This document shows, piece by piece, positions 56,302 through 64,000 of a stretch of DNA of 64,000 nt. A program made the position numbers and the translations under genes. How positions within the stretch are numbered: position 1 is the first letter of the stretch; each line of letters starts with the position of its first letter. Origin of the DNA: CAWBOY01 sp963790585 (GTDB lineage: Bacteria > Planctomycetota > Planctomycetia > Gemmatales > Gemmataceae). Location: NCBI GenBank assembly GCA_963790585.1, contig CAWBOY010000007.1:744001-808000 (forward strand). The letters are read 5' to 3'. The notes below the pieces were generated by a model that saw nothing but the letters and a program-made list of their open reading frames with translations, was not told where the DNA came from and searched no databases.

Positions 56302-56487
56302 TTACTCATCCCTAATTCCGCGATGATGGGGAGTGACGTGTGCCCGAAACAGCAATCTGCTCTTCGTCACTATTATCGCTATCCATCAGCGGTCTGTCAC
56401 CGGGCCGACGACCGGGAAAGGTGAGGAATTGAATTTTGTATTCAGTCGGTTCAAGGTTCTGCGCGTTGGGGTTGTATAAATTTTTAA

Positions 56488-56512
56488 CCCTCCCCCGAAA
56501 AACGGGGGAGGG
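56488..56512 (-). terminator. Hairpin terminator CCCTCCCCCG/CGGGGGAGGG
   Basis: A perfect 10-bp GC-rich stem with a five-A loop. On the minus strand it is followed by TTAAAAATTT. It lies ~50 bp after the SRPBCC stop at 56564. Confidence 0.7.
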
Positions 56513-56563
56513 AACCAGGCAGACAGTGCGCAACAAAAGAAATGCCTCCCCATCACCACTCGC

Positions 56564-57388
56564 TCATTCGCTCTTGCTCGGCTCCGAGGGCATCGGGAAG
56601 CGTTCCTGAATCCACGCTTGCCATAACGGCGTTTCGCGGGCGACGGTTGCGGCCGCCTGATCGCCGTAGAGGTAGAGGTTTAGCGCAACCATGACCTGCC
56701 CGCCGAAGCTGTAGGTGCCAAGGGCGGCTACGCCCGGCCCCGGCTTGTCGAGCCGCAGCAGCATGTCGTTCGGACTCTGAGAGGCGTATTCCACCACGCC
56801 GCTGAGCGCCGGGACACCCGCAGGCGCCGTCCCTCGCTGCCCGACGCTCAAGCCTTTCACTCCCAATGCCGACGTCAGCGTGTCCCACGCCTCCGCTTCC
56901 GTACCCGCGACGGGGGCCATCTTCTGCATGATCGCCGAGCGTTGACCGCGGAAGTACGTGAGATAAATCCGCAGGGTGCGGAAGAAGCCAGGCCAGCCGT
57001 TTTCGGTGCCTTCCAGCTGGTTGTCCCAATCGTCCGTGCTGGCGAAGAGGCTATTCACCACGCGGACGACGCAGACGCCTCCCGCGCGCGCTTCGACGCT
57101 CCACTGGGTTGCGATGGACGGCATATCGGGCGTCCAACCGCTGGATTCCCCGGTGAACGTGCGGGGCGGATCCCAGGCGATCACGACAGCGCGGGACTCC
57201 ATGCCTGGGCCGAAGTTCATTTTCACCGCGACCGGCTTGCCGTCTTGCTCTTCGAACTCGGTTGGCACGAACCAGGACGAGATACCCGGCCCGGTGGCGA
57301 TGGCTTGCCAGACTTCCTCCGGCGTACCGGGGACCTCGACTTCAACCTGGATGGAACGGCGTCCGGAGGGTTCTTTCTTCACGCTCAT
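56564..57388 (-). CDS. SRPBCC (AHSA1-like) domain protein
   Basis: The start is ATG 57388 (MSVKKEPSGRRSIQVEVEVP), with GAGGAGA upstream; a longer frame continues into REP repeats and is rejected. 274 aa. The SRPBCC start is GTPEEVWQAIATGPGISSWF with VPTEFEEQDGKPVAVKMNFG and FTGESSGWTPDMP; the second half (EYASQSPNDMLLRLDKPGPG) is a separate alpha/beta segment. The first ~13 codons are nearly the same as those of the unrelated DUF1801 gene at 58603. Confidence 0.88.
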   Translation of the reverse strand: MSVKKEPSGRRSIQVEVEVPGTPEEVWQAIATGPGISSWFVPTEFEEQDGKPVAVKMNFGPGMESRAVVIAWDPPRTFTGESSGWTPDMPSIATQWSVEARAGGVCVVRVVNSLFASTDDWDNQLEGTENGWPGFFRTLRIYLTYFRGQRSAIMQKMAPVAGTEAEAWDTLTSALGVKGLSVGQRGTAPAGVPALSGVVEYASQSPNDMLLRLDKPGPGVAALGTYSFGGQVMVALNLYLYGDQAAATVARETPLWQAWIQERFPMPSEPSKSE

Positions 57389-57439
57389 GTTGTCTCCTCT
57401 TTTTTCGGTGTGTTCAGGTTTATTATTTATTGATTTGGT

Positions 57440-57540
57440 GGCACAGACATTCCTGTCTGTGCCGAGATTAGCACAGACAGGAATGTCTGTGCCACTGCAT
57501 CCTTCTGAAACATGGTGGCACAGACATTCCTGTCTGTGCC
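57440..57540. repeat. Three REP palindromes (GGCACAGACA-TTCC-TGTCTGTGCC)
   Basis: Units at 57440-57463, 57471-57493 (inverted) and 57517-57540. Each is a perfect 10-bp stem with a four-base loop. A fourth lies at 58043-58066 on the other side of the transposase gene. Confidence 0.92.
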
Positions 57541-57542
57541 TG

Positions 57543-57995
57543 CTAGTCTGTATTGAGAATCCGGGCGTCGTATTCTTCAATGGTCGTAACAAGCCCCGCC
57601 TTGGTTGGGTTGTCCGCCATGTATTGTAACATCTCAGCAAACTCTTCCTCATCGCGAATGATCCGGTCCCAAGATTCGTCCTGCCAAAGAGAGCCCAATG
57701 TGCTCCTTGCTTGATTAATCAGCCGTGCCGATACTCCCTTGATTCCTTTCATTATGCGGGACAATGCGAAGTCGTTTTCAGGTCGAAGAAGCAAGTGGAC
57801 GTGATCGGGCATAACTATCGCTGCAGCCAACTGGTAGTATTTTCCATGCCCTGCCTTGAGATGTTCAATCACCAGTTTTCTTTCGGCCGCCGTTAACGTG
57901 CCTTGTTTGAGGCGAAAAGTTACGCAATAGGTGCTGCCATCAATGTTCCAATGGGGGAGATTGCGGCGGCGTTTTCTCAGAGTGGATTCGTCCAT
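57543..57995 (-). CDS. rayT: REP-associated tyrosine transposase (RAYT, IS200/IS605-like Y1)
   Basis: 150 aa. HUH motif in AIVMPDHVHLLLRP (HVH, residues 65-67), with the catalytic Tyr125 in EMLQYMADNPTKAGL. Start MDESTLRKRRRNLPHW, then STYCVTFRLKQGTLTAAER. RAYTs are domesticated single-strand transposases that act on REP hairpins; here the gene is flanked on both sides by matching palindromes (57440-57540 and 58043-58066). The enzyme is intact. Confidence 0.93.
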   Translation of the reverse strand: MDESTLRKRRRNLPHWNIDGSTYCVTFRLKQGTLTAAERKLVIEHLKAGHGKYYQLAAAIVMPDHVHLLLRPENDFALSRIMKGIKGVSARLINQARSTLGSLWQDESWDRIIRDEEEFAEMLQYMADNPTKAGLVTTIEEYDARILNTD

Positions 57996-58042
57996 GGCGT
58001 CCCCAAATAGGTGGCCTAGGAATTTCTGTTTTTACAAAACCT

Positions 58043-58066
58043 GGCACAGACAGAAATGTCTGTGCC
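58043..58066. repeat. REP palindrome on the upstream side of the RAYT gene
   Basis: GGCACAGACAGAAATGTCTG followed by TGCC; same stem as the three downstream units, different loop. Confidence 0.88.
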
Positions 58067-58072
58067 ACCATC

Positions 58073-58603
58073 TTATTCGCGCCGCTTCTTGGCCGCTGTC
58101 GAACGAATGACCACCGCCCCGCGGCCGGCGGGCGCGAACGGCACGAGATTGCGAGCGATGGCCTCTTCGATCAGGCACGCAACCGCCGGACGAGCGAGTG
58201 TGGACGCGCCTTCCACGAGAATCCAGCGCGTCTGGCTGGAACCCTGCAACAGTTTTTCAGGATCTGGCAATTCCTTGCCCTTATTGAAATACAGCTTCAC
58301 CCCGTCCGCTGTCGCGCGGATTGCGAGAACGCCCTCGTTCCCGTGCTCGCTCGGTGAAAAGCTGATTACCACCGCACCTAAGTTCTCGTATTCGTACACC
58401 ACTTCATGGGCGGTGGGCAGGCGCTTTCGCAGCGACCGTCGCATTGCGCTGATGAGCCGTAGATGTGCGGGCGCGAATTTGGCGATAAGCGTATTCAGCT
58501 GGGCTTCTGCCGCTCGACGCGCCACCGCGGACTGGGTGCTGTCGGGGGCCTCGATATCAACCGGGGCGGAACGGCGTCTAGAGGGTTCTTTCTTCACGCT
58601 CAT
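58073..58603 (-). CDS. DUF1801 domain protein
   Basis: 176 aa. The fold signature is APAHLRLISAMRRSLRKRLP, TAHEVVYEYENLGAVVISFS and VKLYFNKGKELPDPEKLLQG, as in DUF1801/YdhG-like proteins. The start MSVKKEPSRRRSAPVDIEAP shares its leader with the SRPBCC gene at 57388. The last 25 residues are basic. Function unknown. It lies 26 bp from the DUF1579 gene on the same strand, so the two are likely co-transcribed. Confidence 0.82.
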   Translation of the reverse strand: MSVKKEPSRRRSAPVDIEAPDSTQSAVARRAAEAQLNTLIAKFAPAHLRLISAMRRSLRKRLPTAHEVVYEYENLGAVVISFSPSEHGNEGVLAIRATADGVKLYFNKGKELPDPEKLLQGSSQTRWILVEGASTLARPAVACLIEEAIARNLVPFAPAGRGAVVIRSTAAKKRRE

Positions 58604-58629
58604 TACGGCTCCTTAGGATTCGTGCAGTC

Positions 58630-59160
58630 TCACTTTTTCCGCTTATACGTGATCTTCACTATTGGCTGTTCCTTGCCGTCCTTGTCCACCATGAACAGGC
58701 TGAAGTTCAAGGTATCCGCGTCTTTGATCTCCGTGATCGACTTGAACTTGGCCGTCTTGCCTTGTTGCCAAGGGCCTTCTCCTGTCATGATCATGACTTT
58801 ATTGTCCTTGTCCAAGTTGCCTTCCATGATCCTGGGCGCAGTGGCGAAGGAATCTACCCCGATGCTCAGGTACTTCTTCGTCGCCGGGTCGTAGGTATCC
58901 AGGAACTTGCCCTGGAACTTCATGCCGCCGAATTCACCTTCGAAGTCCCCAATCAGCCACAGCTCACCTAGACCCATCTTGTAGGTCATCGTCCCCTTGC
59001 CGCTCTCCGTCTCTGCATCCCAGGTGCCCACCAGTCGCTTCAAATGGTCATGTTCCTTCCCCGGCTTAGGAGGTTCCTGAGCCCGCGCCGAGGCCAGCAG
59101 GATCAGAAGGGCGACGCCTGTCAAAAGCACTCGAGTGTAGCATGGTAGCTTTACGTTCAT
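58630..59160 (-). CDS. Secreted DUF1579 family protein
   Basis: The start is ATG 59160, which overlaps the regulator stop in ATGA. 176 aa. The signal peptide VLLTGVALLILLASARAQ is followed by the DUF1579 pattern HDHLKRLVGTWDAETESGKG, LGELWLIGDFEGEFGGMKFQ, GKFLDTYDPATKKYLSIGVD and VMIMTGEG. It is a small lipocalin-like beta-protein outside the cytoplasm. Read literally, it is fused to the upstream HTH gene because of a frameshift. Confidence 0.9.
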   Translation of the reverse strand: MNVKLPCYTRVLLTGVALLILLASARAQEPPKPGKEHDHLKRLVGTWDAETESGKGTMTYKMGLGELWLIGDFEGEFGGMKFQGKFLDTYDPATKKYLSIGVDSFATAPRIMEGNLDKDNKVMIMTGEGPWQQGKTAKFKSITEIKDADTLNFSLFMVDKDGKEQPIVKITYKRKK

Positions 59161-59760
59161 GAGGACTCCTTGGGTTCGGATTTCTGCGGTAAAGGGTGCG
59201 CCACGACCACCACGCGATGCGCGCGGCCGCCGGGCGCAGGATTCATCGTGATACTTCGAAACGAGTTTCGTGATGGCTTCGGTGAGTTCGTTGCTGAAGG
59301 CCGCCCGATCCGACGGGGATCGGAAGCGAACCTCGGTGTCCACCGCCAGGGTGGCCAGGCGTTTGCCCGCCTCTGTTGCCCGACGAATGAGGTCGGCGAC
59401 TTCGCGGACGACTCGCGCGCCCAGGGCGATGAGATAGCTCGCGGACAGCCGGTCGCGTTCCCGACTCGGATCGACGGCAACCGGGCCCATGGCGCTCGGC
59501 GAAACGACGTAGGACGACGCCGAGGCCACGAGCAGCCGTTCGGTCAGTCCGCCCCACTTCCGTTCTTGGGCCAACTGTACTAGTCCGTGCTTCTCCAGCG
59601 CGTTCAGGTGGTAGTTGACCTTCTGCCGAGCCAGGCCGACCCGCGTGGCCAACGTCGCCGCCGAGGCGGGCGTGGCCATGTGCGAAAGGAGGCGGCTCCG
59701 GATCGGCTCCAAGGCCACCGTCGCCGCCGCCGGATCATCAATGACTTGGATGTCGAGCAT
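59157..59760 (-). CDS. ArsR-type HTH regulator, 3' end frameshifted near 59235
   Basis: The start is ATG 59760 (MLDIQVIDDPAAATVALEPI). The winged helix is SRLLSHMATPASAATLATRV, GLARQKVNYHLNALEKHGLV. The body ends EAITKLVSKYHDE; the literal frame then becomes SCARRPRASRGG and reads into the next gene. The neighbouring frame gives PAPGGRAHRVVVVAHPLPQK and stops at 59157, overlapping the DUF1579 start. One extra base (or two missing) explains it. The regulator and DUF1579 gene form a translationally coupled pair. Confidence 0.83.
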
Positions 59761-59974
59761 GAGGAGATAGTAGCATTGACAACTTTTGTTGTCAAGCGTG
59801 ACCGACGGCTTTTCCGTCTGCGAAATCACTTTGTCAGTGTCCGCTTCGGCGCTGATGAGGATCCCTAGAACATTGGGACCGCGTCTATGATGGGGGACTG
59901 CGATGCGACGGCCTAGACTCCTCTTAGACAAGGTTCAATCGCCGAGCCGTCCTGCCGGTCTGACTGCGTATCAC

Positions 59975-60060
59975 ATCAAATTCCGTTGTTGGTTGCGAAT
60001 GCGACGGACGACGGGATTTGAATTTTTTTAGGGTGGTTGTTCTAACGGTGGATTTCAAAT
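59975..60060. repeat. TCAAATTCCGTTG...CGACGGGATTTGAA palindrome and a second half-unit
   Basis: ATCAAATTCCGTTGTTGGTT with its mirror CGACGGGATTTGAA (to 60022) is a close match to the element at 47035-47083. A half-unit, GATTTCAAATCCTGAATAG, follows at ~60051. Confidence 0.72.
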
Positions 60061-60147
60061 CCTGAATAGAATCAGGTAAAATCTCGCCTTCTGAAACGGT
60101 GTCCATACGGACTGCGGATGCGGTCGAGCTGGCATGAAGCGATCGAC

Positions 60148-61401
60148 ATGAAACCCGATGCCTCAATAACGATCCGTGACCAAATCGACGACCTCTACCG
60201 CTCGGATTCGCGGCGCGTATTTGCTTCGCTTGTCCGATTGCTTAAAGATTTTGATCTGGCGGACGATGCCATGCACGAGGCGTTCGCTGCCGCCGTGGAG
60301 ACTTGGGAACGAGACGGGATACCAGCAAATCCGCGAGCTTGGTTGATCTCCACTGGAAAATTCAAGGCGATCAATTCGCTTCGTCGGCAAGGCCGCCTGA
60401 AGGAGCTTCAGCCTGAAATCGCGTCGCGATTGGACGAAGTGACCGATGCGAATGTAGCGCGGGCCGCCACGGAGATCGAAGACGATCGCTTGCGTTTGAT
60501 CTTCACCTGTTGTCATCCGGCCATCGACCCAACGCTGCAGGTGCCGTTGACGCTTCGCGAGGTCTGCGGACTGACGACCGAGGAGATCGCCCACGCGTTC
60601 TTGACTTCCAAGGCTACGATGGCCCAGCGAATCGTACGCGGCAAGGCGAAGATTCGTGAAGAACAAATTCCCTTTGTCGTTCCGTCTCTGGCGGACCTGC
60701 CCGAACGGCTGGACGCGGTACTTGCCGCCATCTATTTGGTGTTTAACGAAGGATATGCGGCCTCACAGGGCAGTTCACTCTTACGGGTCGATTTAACAGC
60801 CGAGGCGATTCGACTGGGCCGATTACTTCTCGAGTTGCTTCCCGATCCGGAGGCCAAGGGGCTGCTGGCCTTGATGCTGCTCCACGAATCGCGCAGGCAA
60901 GCACGTGTGTCCCAGGACGGGGAAATCATTCTGCTTGAAGAGCAAGACCGCTCCCGTTGGGACTATCAAATGATTTCCGAGGGCACGGCACTGTTGGAGC
61001 AAGCCCTTCGGTCGCGTCGATTTGGGGCGTACACGCTCCAGGCCGCCATTTCGGCAATTCATGCCCAGGCAGGTGCCGCCGCACGGACGGACTGGAATCA
61101 GATTGTCGTGCTTTACTCCGTATTACAGCGGATCGATTCTTCGCCGGTCGTCGAACTGAATCGGGCGGTCGCGGTAGCGATGCGGGACGGACCGGAAGCG
61201 GGGCTGGTCCTGATCGATGCGATTCTAAAACGCGGGGACTTGGTGGACTATCACCGTGCCCACGCGGCCCGAGCGGAGCTTTGTCGGCGCTGCGGAAAAA
61301 TGTCCGAAGCGAAGAACTGGTATGAGCGAGCAATATCGTTGGCCCGGCAGGAACCCGAGCGGCGATTTTTGACTCGGCGATTGTCCGAAATCCAATTCTA
61401 G
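60148..61401 (+). CDS. ECF42-type RNA polymerase sigma factor with long C-terminal extension
   Basis: The start is placed at ATG 60148 (MKPDASITIRDQIDDLYRSD); another Met lies ten codons upstream. 417 aa. Region 2: VRLLKDFDLADDAMHEAFAA and RAWLISTGKFKAINSLRRQG; region 4: CHPAIDPTLQVPLTLREVCG with LTTEEIAHAFLTSKATMAQR. The long C-terminal TPR-like extension (AAIYLVFNEGYAASQGS, LTAEAIRLGRLLLELLPDPE, SPVVELNRAVAVAMRDGPEA) marks the ECF42/SigJ-like group, which has DGPF proteins as neighbours. Two such genes follow. Confidence 0.93.
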   Translation: MKPDASITIRDQIDDLYRSDSRRVFASLVRLLKDFDLADDAMHEAFAAAVETWERDGIPANPRAWLISTGKFKAINSLRRQGRLKELQPEIASRLDEVTDANVARAATEIEDDRLRLIFTCCHPAIDPTLQVPLTLREVCGLTTEEIAHAFLTSKATMAQRIVRGKAKIREEQIPFVVPSLADLPERLDAVLAAIYLVFNEGYAASQGSSLLRVDLTAEAIRLGRLLLELLPDPEAKGLLALMLLHESRRQARVSQDGEIILLEEQDRSRWDYQMISEGTALLEQALRSRRFGAYTLQAAISAIHAQAGAAARTDWNQIVVLYSVLQRIDSSPVVELNRAVAVAMRDGPEAGLVLIDAILKRGDLVDYHRAHAARAELCRRCGKMSEAKNWYERAISLARQEPERRFLTRRLSEIQF

Positions 61402-61620
61402 CCAACAATTTCCTGTGCGAAATGTGTCGGCGACTGACTCCTGGACCGATTGGGTGTCCCTGGCACCCAGGCCGTTGCCCTGGGCGGCAGAAATTAGCTC
61501 CACCCGCGCGATTTTGCAAATTGTTGTCGATTTGCAAGATTCTCGTTTGACTACTGAGTGAAAGTCGGAAAATGACCGACTTCAATCGCATCCTCATCCA
61601 CCAAGTTCAGGAGTTCCGTC

Positions 61621-62055
61621 ATGAAAGTTATGGTGATTGTCAAAGCGTCAAAAGCGTCGGAAGCGGGCAAAATGCCGCCCCCCGAAATGTTCGCGGCCAT
61701 GGGCAAGTTCAACGAAGAATTGATCAATGCGGGAATCATGCTCACTGGTGGAGGACTGGCGGCAAGTTCTCGCGGTGCTCGTGTTCGGTTCTCCGGGTCA
61801 AATCGCACCGTCACAGACGGGCCATTCGCGGAGACGACGGAACTCATCGCCGGGTTCTGGATCTGGAAGGTCTCTTCACTGCAAGAAGCGATCGACTGGG
61901 TGAAAAAATGCCCGAACCCAATGATGGAAGACTCCGACATCGAAATTCGTCCGTTCCTTGAGCCGGAGGAACTGGCCGCGGCGATCGACCCCGCCGTGCC
62001 AGAAGGCGAAACCCGCGTCAAGGTCCGGGCTCAAATGGTTAATTGGACTCCCTGA
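61621..62055 (+). CDS. YciI/DGPF family protein
   Basis: 144 aa. MKVMVIVKASKASEAGKMPP with VTDGPFAETTELIAGFWIWK, the DGPF motif, and IDWVKKCPNPMMEDSDIEIR. It lies 219 bp after the sigma gene in the same direction and 38 bp ahead of a second DGPF gene. As DGPF partners of ECF42, these proteins are likely targets or modulators of the sigma factor; their activity is unproven. Confidence 0.92.
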   Translation: MKVMVIVKASKASEAGKMPPPEMFAAMGKFNEELINAGIMLTGGGLAASSRGARVRFSGSNRTVTDGPFAETTELIAGFWIWKVSSLQEAIDWVKKCPNPMMEDSDIEIRPFLEPEELAAAIDPAVPEGETRVKVRAQMVNWTP

Positions 62056-62093
62056 GTTCCAACTCCAAGTCCCGCTCAGGATAGGAGAGTCAC

Positions 62094-62495
62094 ATGAAAT
62101 ACGTTTGTTTAGGGTTCATCGACGAGGCCGCGTTTGCTCAAATTCCGAAGGCAGACGCGCAGCGAATGATGGAGGAATGTTTTGCCTACGACGACGTCCT
62201 TCGGCGCGGCGGGCATTTCCTGGGGGGAGAAGCGCTCGATTCCGCCCGTAACGCGGTCACATTGAGGCTGAAGGATGGCGAGGTCCAGGTCACCGATGGT
62301 CCATTTGTGGAGACCAGGGAAACGCTCGGCGGCATTCTGCTGCTGGAAGCCCGCGACCTGAACCACGCCATCGCGCTGATGTCGAAACACCCAGCGGCGC
62401 GGATGTGGCCAACGACATTCGAGATCCGGCCGGCTAATGAAGCGATGAACCGCCTGGTCTCCGAGCGGAGCGCGGCGGTAGCTAAAGAGGCATGA
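62094..62495 (+). CDS. YciI/DGPF family protein
   Basis: 133 aa. MKYVCLGFIDEAAFAQIPKA then FAYDDVLRRGGHFLGGEALD and VTDGPFVETRETLGGILLLE (DGPF) and ALMSKHPAARMWPTTFEIRP. AGGAGAG precedes the start. It is the third member of the sigma/DGPF group and differs clearly from its neighbour, so the duplication is old. Confidence 0.92.
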   Translation: MKYVCLGFIDEAAFAQIPKADAQRMMEECFAYDDVLRRGGHFLGGEALDSARNAVTLRLKDGEVQVTDGPFVETRETLGGILLLEARDLNHAIALMSKHPAARMWPTTFEIRPANEAMNRLVSERSAAVAKEA

Positions 62496-62702
62496 ACGAA
62501 CGGTACATCTCATCCATAAATGCCTGGTGCGCCGTTGCGAAGGCCGTTTGCGGAGTGATTCCTGAATGAAGTTGCCGATGTCCAACTCGCCGTTCCATTT
62601 CCCTGGAACGGCGGTGTTTGGGGTGAAGAGAGAGATTTATCGGAAATCGTAAGACTAAGAGAATAGTGGTCTTGGCTCATCAAACCTTGGCCGCCCGGCG
62701 CG

Positions 62703-63128
62703 TTACTCCCCATGCGCCTTCGCCAGATGTTCCGCCGCGCGGTCCGGATTGATGTGCCAGCCGCAGTCGTCGCAGCTCGGGGCTTTTTCGTAGCAGCCAT
62801 TGCAATAGAGCGGGCCGCCCAAGAAGAATTGTTCGAGGCGGGCTCGTGTTTCCGCCTCCAGGTCACCGGGGTCGAGGGGCAGGTTGAGCGTGTTGCCGCA
62901 GGCGTCGCAATCGCGCGAGGTGATCTCGCGGATCATGGGGGCAACGTGGTCATGGACGCCGCGCGGCACGACGCCCCGGCCATTGCAGAGGGGGCAGGCG
63001 ACGCCGAGTTGGGCCTCGATCGCTTTGCGGATAAAAGCGCTCTTATTAGGCAATTTATTCAGCAGCTCGGCTAGCTCATTCTCGACCTTGAAAGCTACAA
63101 TCGAAGTCTTCGCGGGCTTGCGCGTCAT
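62703..63128 (-). CDS. Ribbon-helix-helix protein with Cys-rich zinc-binding C-terminus
   Basis: The start is ATG 63128 (MTRKPAKTSIVAFKVENELA), with GAGGAT upstream. 141 aa. The first ~45 residues form an RHH/CopG-like DNA-binding unit (VAFKVENELAELLNKLPNKS then AFIRKAIEAQLG). After it come CPLCNGRG, CDACGN, CNGC and CDDCGWH motifs, enough for two zinc sites. The combination suggests a metal- or redox-responsive repressor; the regulated gene is not obvious. Confidence 0.72.
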   Translation of the reverse strand: MTRKPAKTSIVAFKVENELAELLNKLPNKSAFIRKAIEAQLGVACPLCNGRGVVPRGVHDHVAPMIREITSRDCDACGNTLNLPLDPGDLEAETRARLEQFFLGGPLYCNGCYEKAPSCDDCGWHINPDRAAEHLAKAHGE

Positions 63129-63267
63129 GGCCTTATCCTCAGGCGACAAAGAGCGGACGATCATTTGTTATTTTAGGCGAATCGGCGGCACAAGCAACGA
63201 TTCGCCTAGAATGAGAGTAGGTCGGGGCTTGCGCAATTCGTGGCCAACGGGGAAGGGGATCGGGGGC

Positions 63268-64000
63268 ATGCGTTTCACGCTTTGTGCATTACTCCTCAGC
63301 GCGCTCCTCTCCCTAGCGGCAGCGGAACCGCCGCAATCACCAATCTCGTTTACAAAAATCACGTTACGCGATCCGAAAATTCCACTAAGCAAAGCGCTCG
63401 AAGCGCTCGCGCGGCAGACCGGCTTTCGCATCGACGACAATCGCGGCGACGAGCCGCCAACACTGACGCTCGATCTCAACAATACACCGTTTTGGCTGGC
63501 AATCGACGAGATCGCCCAAAAGGCGCAGGCCCGCGTCGCCCTCTCTCCCAAGAGTGGAATCATCTCTTTGGTCAAGCGACCTGTTGAAGCACTGCCGGCG
63601 CTCGTGAGTCATGACGGACCTTTTCGCGTTGCCGTCAAAGGCATTCAGGGTTCGCTCGATTTCGATTCGGGCGTCAATCAATATACGCTGACGCTCGAAG
63701 TCGCCTGGGAGCCGTCGCTTCAACCTCTTTTTTTGGAAACCCGGGCTCACGACCTTGTGATGAAAGACGACTCCGGCAAAATGGTGCCGATCGCGGACGA
63801 GGGCAGCTCGATGGCCCCAGTGCATGGCTTGATCGCGGAGATATTCACCATCCCATTGCCGGCCCTGCCACGAACGACTAAAAAGATCGCTCTTCTCCAG
63901 GGCAAACTTTCCGTAATGGCCCCGAGCAAAATGTTGGCCTTTTCCTTCGCAACCCTCGAACAGATCGAGAAGGAACTAAAGGAAAACAAGCCGCCGCAAC
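63268..64000 (+). CDS. Secreted protein, N-terminal part (partial, runs off the window)
   Basis: The start is ATG 63268 with a signal peptide, MRFTLCALLLSALLSLAAAE. The mature part PLSKALEALARQTGFRID then LTLDLNNTPFWLAIDEIAQK resembles the short secretin/STN-like N-terminal fold seen in many planctomycete exported proteins. Beta-rich sequence follows (LDFDSGVNQYTLTLEVAWEP). The open frame continues to the last base, so the end is missing. The role is unknown. Confidence 0.7.
   Translation, partial: MRFTLCALLLSALLSLAAAEPPQSPISFTKITLRDPKIPLSKALEALARQTGFRIDDNRGDEPPTLTLDLNNTPFWLAIDEIAQKAQARVALSPKSGIISLVKRPVEALPALVSHDGPFRVAVKGIQGSLDFDSGVNQYTLTLEVAWEPSLQPLFLETRAHDLVMKDDSGKMVPIADEGSSMAPVHGLIAEIFTIPLPALPRTTKKIALLQGKLSVMAPSKMLAFSFATLEQIEKELKENKPPQ

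Noticed and set aside
57389..57652. N-terminal extension of the SRPBCC gene
   Set aside because: The extension translates REP palindromes and the end of the RAYT gene; ATG 57388 has a good ribosome-binding site.
57440..58066. CRISPR-like repeats
   Set aside because: Units are few, palindromic, alternately oriented and unevenly spaced around a RAYT gene; no cas genes.
58630..59931. A single 433-aa HTH-DUF1579 fusion
   Set aside because: The regulator ends in the neighbouring frame with an ATGA overlap, and DUF1579 has its own signal peptide.

Overview
The window looks like a chromosomal segment of a planctomycete, most likely Gemmataceae-like. The evidence is a DUF1559 prepilin-type protein, a planctomycete-style ECF sigma factor coupled to a Ser/Thr kinase with a WD40-like sensor half, bacterial tetrahydromethanopterin C1 genes (fhcC, DUF447, beta-RFAP synthase), GC-rich codon use and very many intergenic palindromes. 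No rRNA, tRNA, CRISPR array or replication origin was recognised.

Layout. 1-6 kb: end of a membrane protein with a DUF4129-like tail, then the sigma/kinase pair. 6.5-12.8 kb: conserved hypotheticals, gpsA, a DUF1802 gene, an alkaline-phosphatase family gene and transaldolase. 12.9-19.1 kb: a C1/H4MPT group split by a group IIC-type intron whose exact ends can be read from the palindrome it interrupts. 19.2-32.2 kb: lipoprotein, DUF1559 protein, 2-hydroxyacid dehydrogenase, a pxpA/GNAT-nitrilase/pxpC group, a cysteine-dioxygenase-like/FAD oxidoreductase fusion, mog, a FAH-family gene and two glycosyltransferases.

32-47 kb is an accessory island. It holds an IS4 element (10-bp target duplication), an IS66 element (8-bp duplication) that cuts a gene which can be rebuilt exactly, an ABC-three-component (ABC-3C) conflict locus preceded by a winged-helix gene, a HEPN gene with a small partner, a DUF4145/HEPN-like gene, and two near-identical ISKra4-type copies, each with its own 9-bp duplication and an A7 frameshift signal. 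47-64 kb carries an ankyrin protein, a cyclic-nucleotide-domain/thioredoxin-reductase-like fusion with a ZnF-UBP partner, ArsR/SRPBCC genes, a PIN toxin-antitoxin pair, a REP-associated tyrosine transposase with its palindromes, and an ECF42-type sigma factor followed by two DGPF/YciI proteins.

The most promising system is the ABC-3C locus at 36.9-40.1 kb and the HEPN genes beside it. A general caution: at least ten genes carry an apparent one- or two-base indel, most of them restored by adding one base. This looks more like consensus error or recent decay than biology, and it affects how fused or broken genes should be read.
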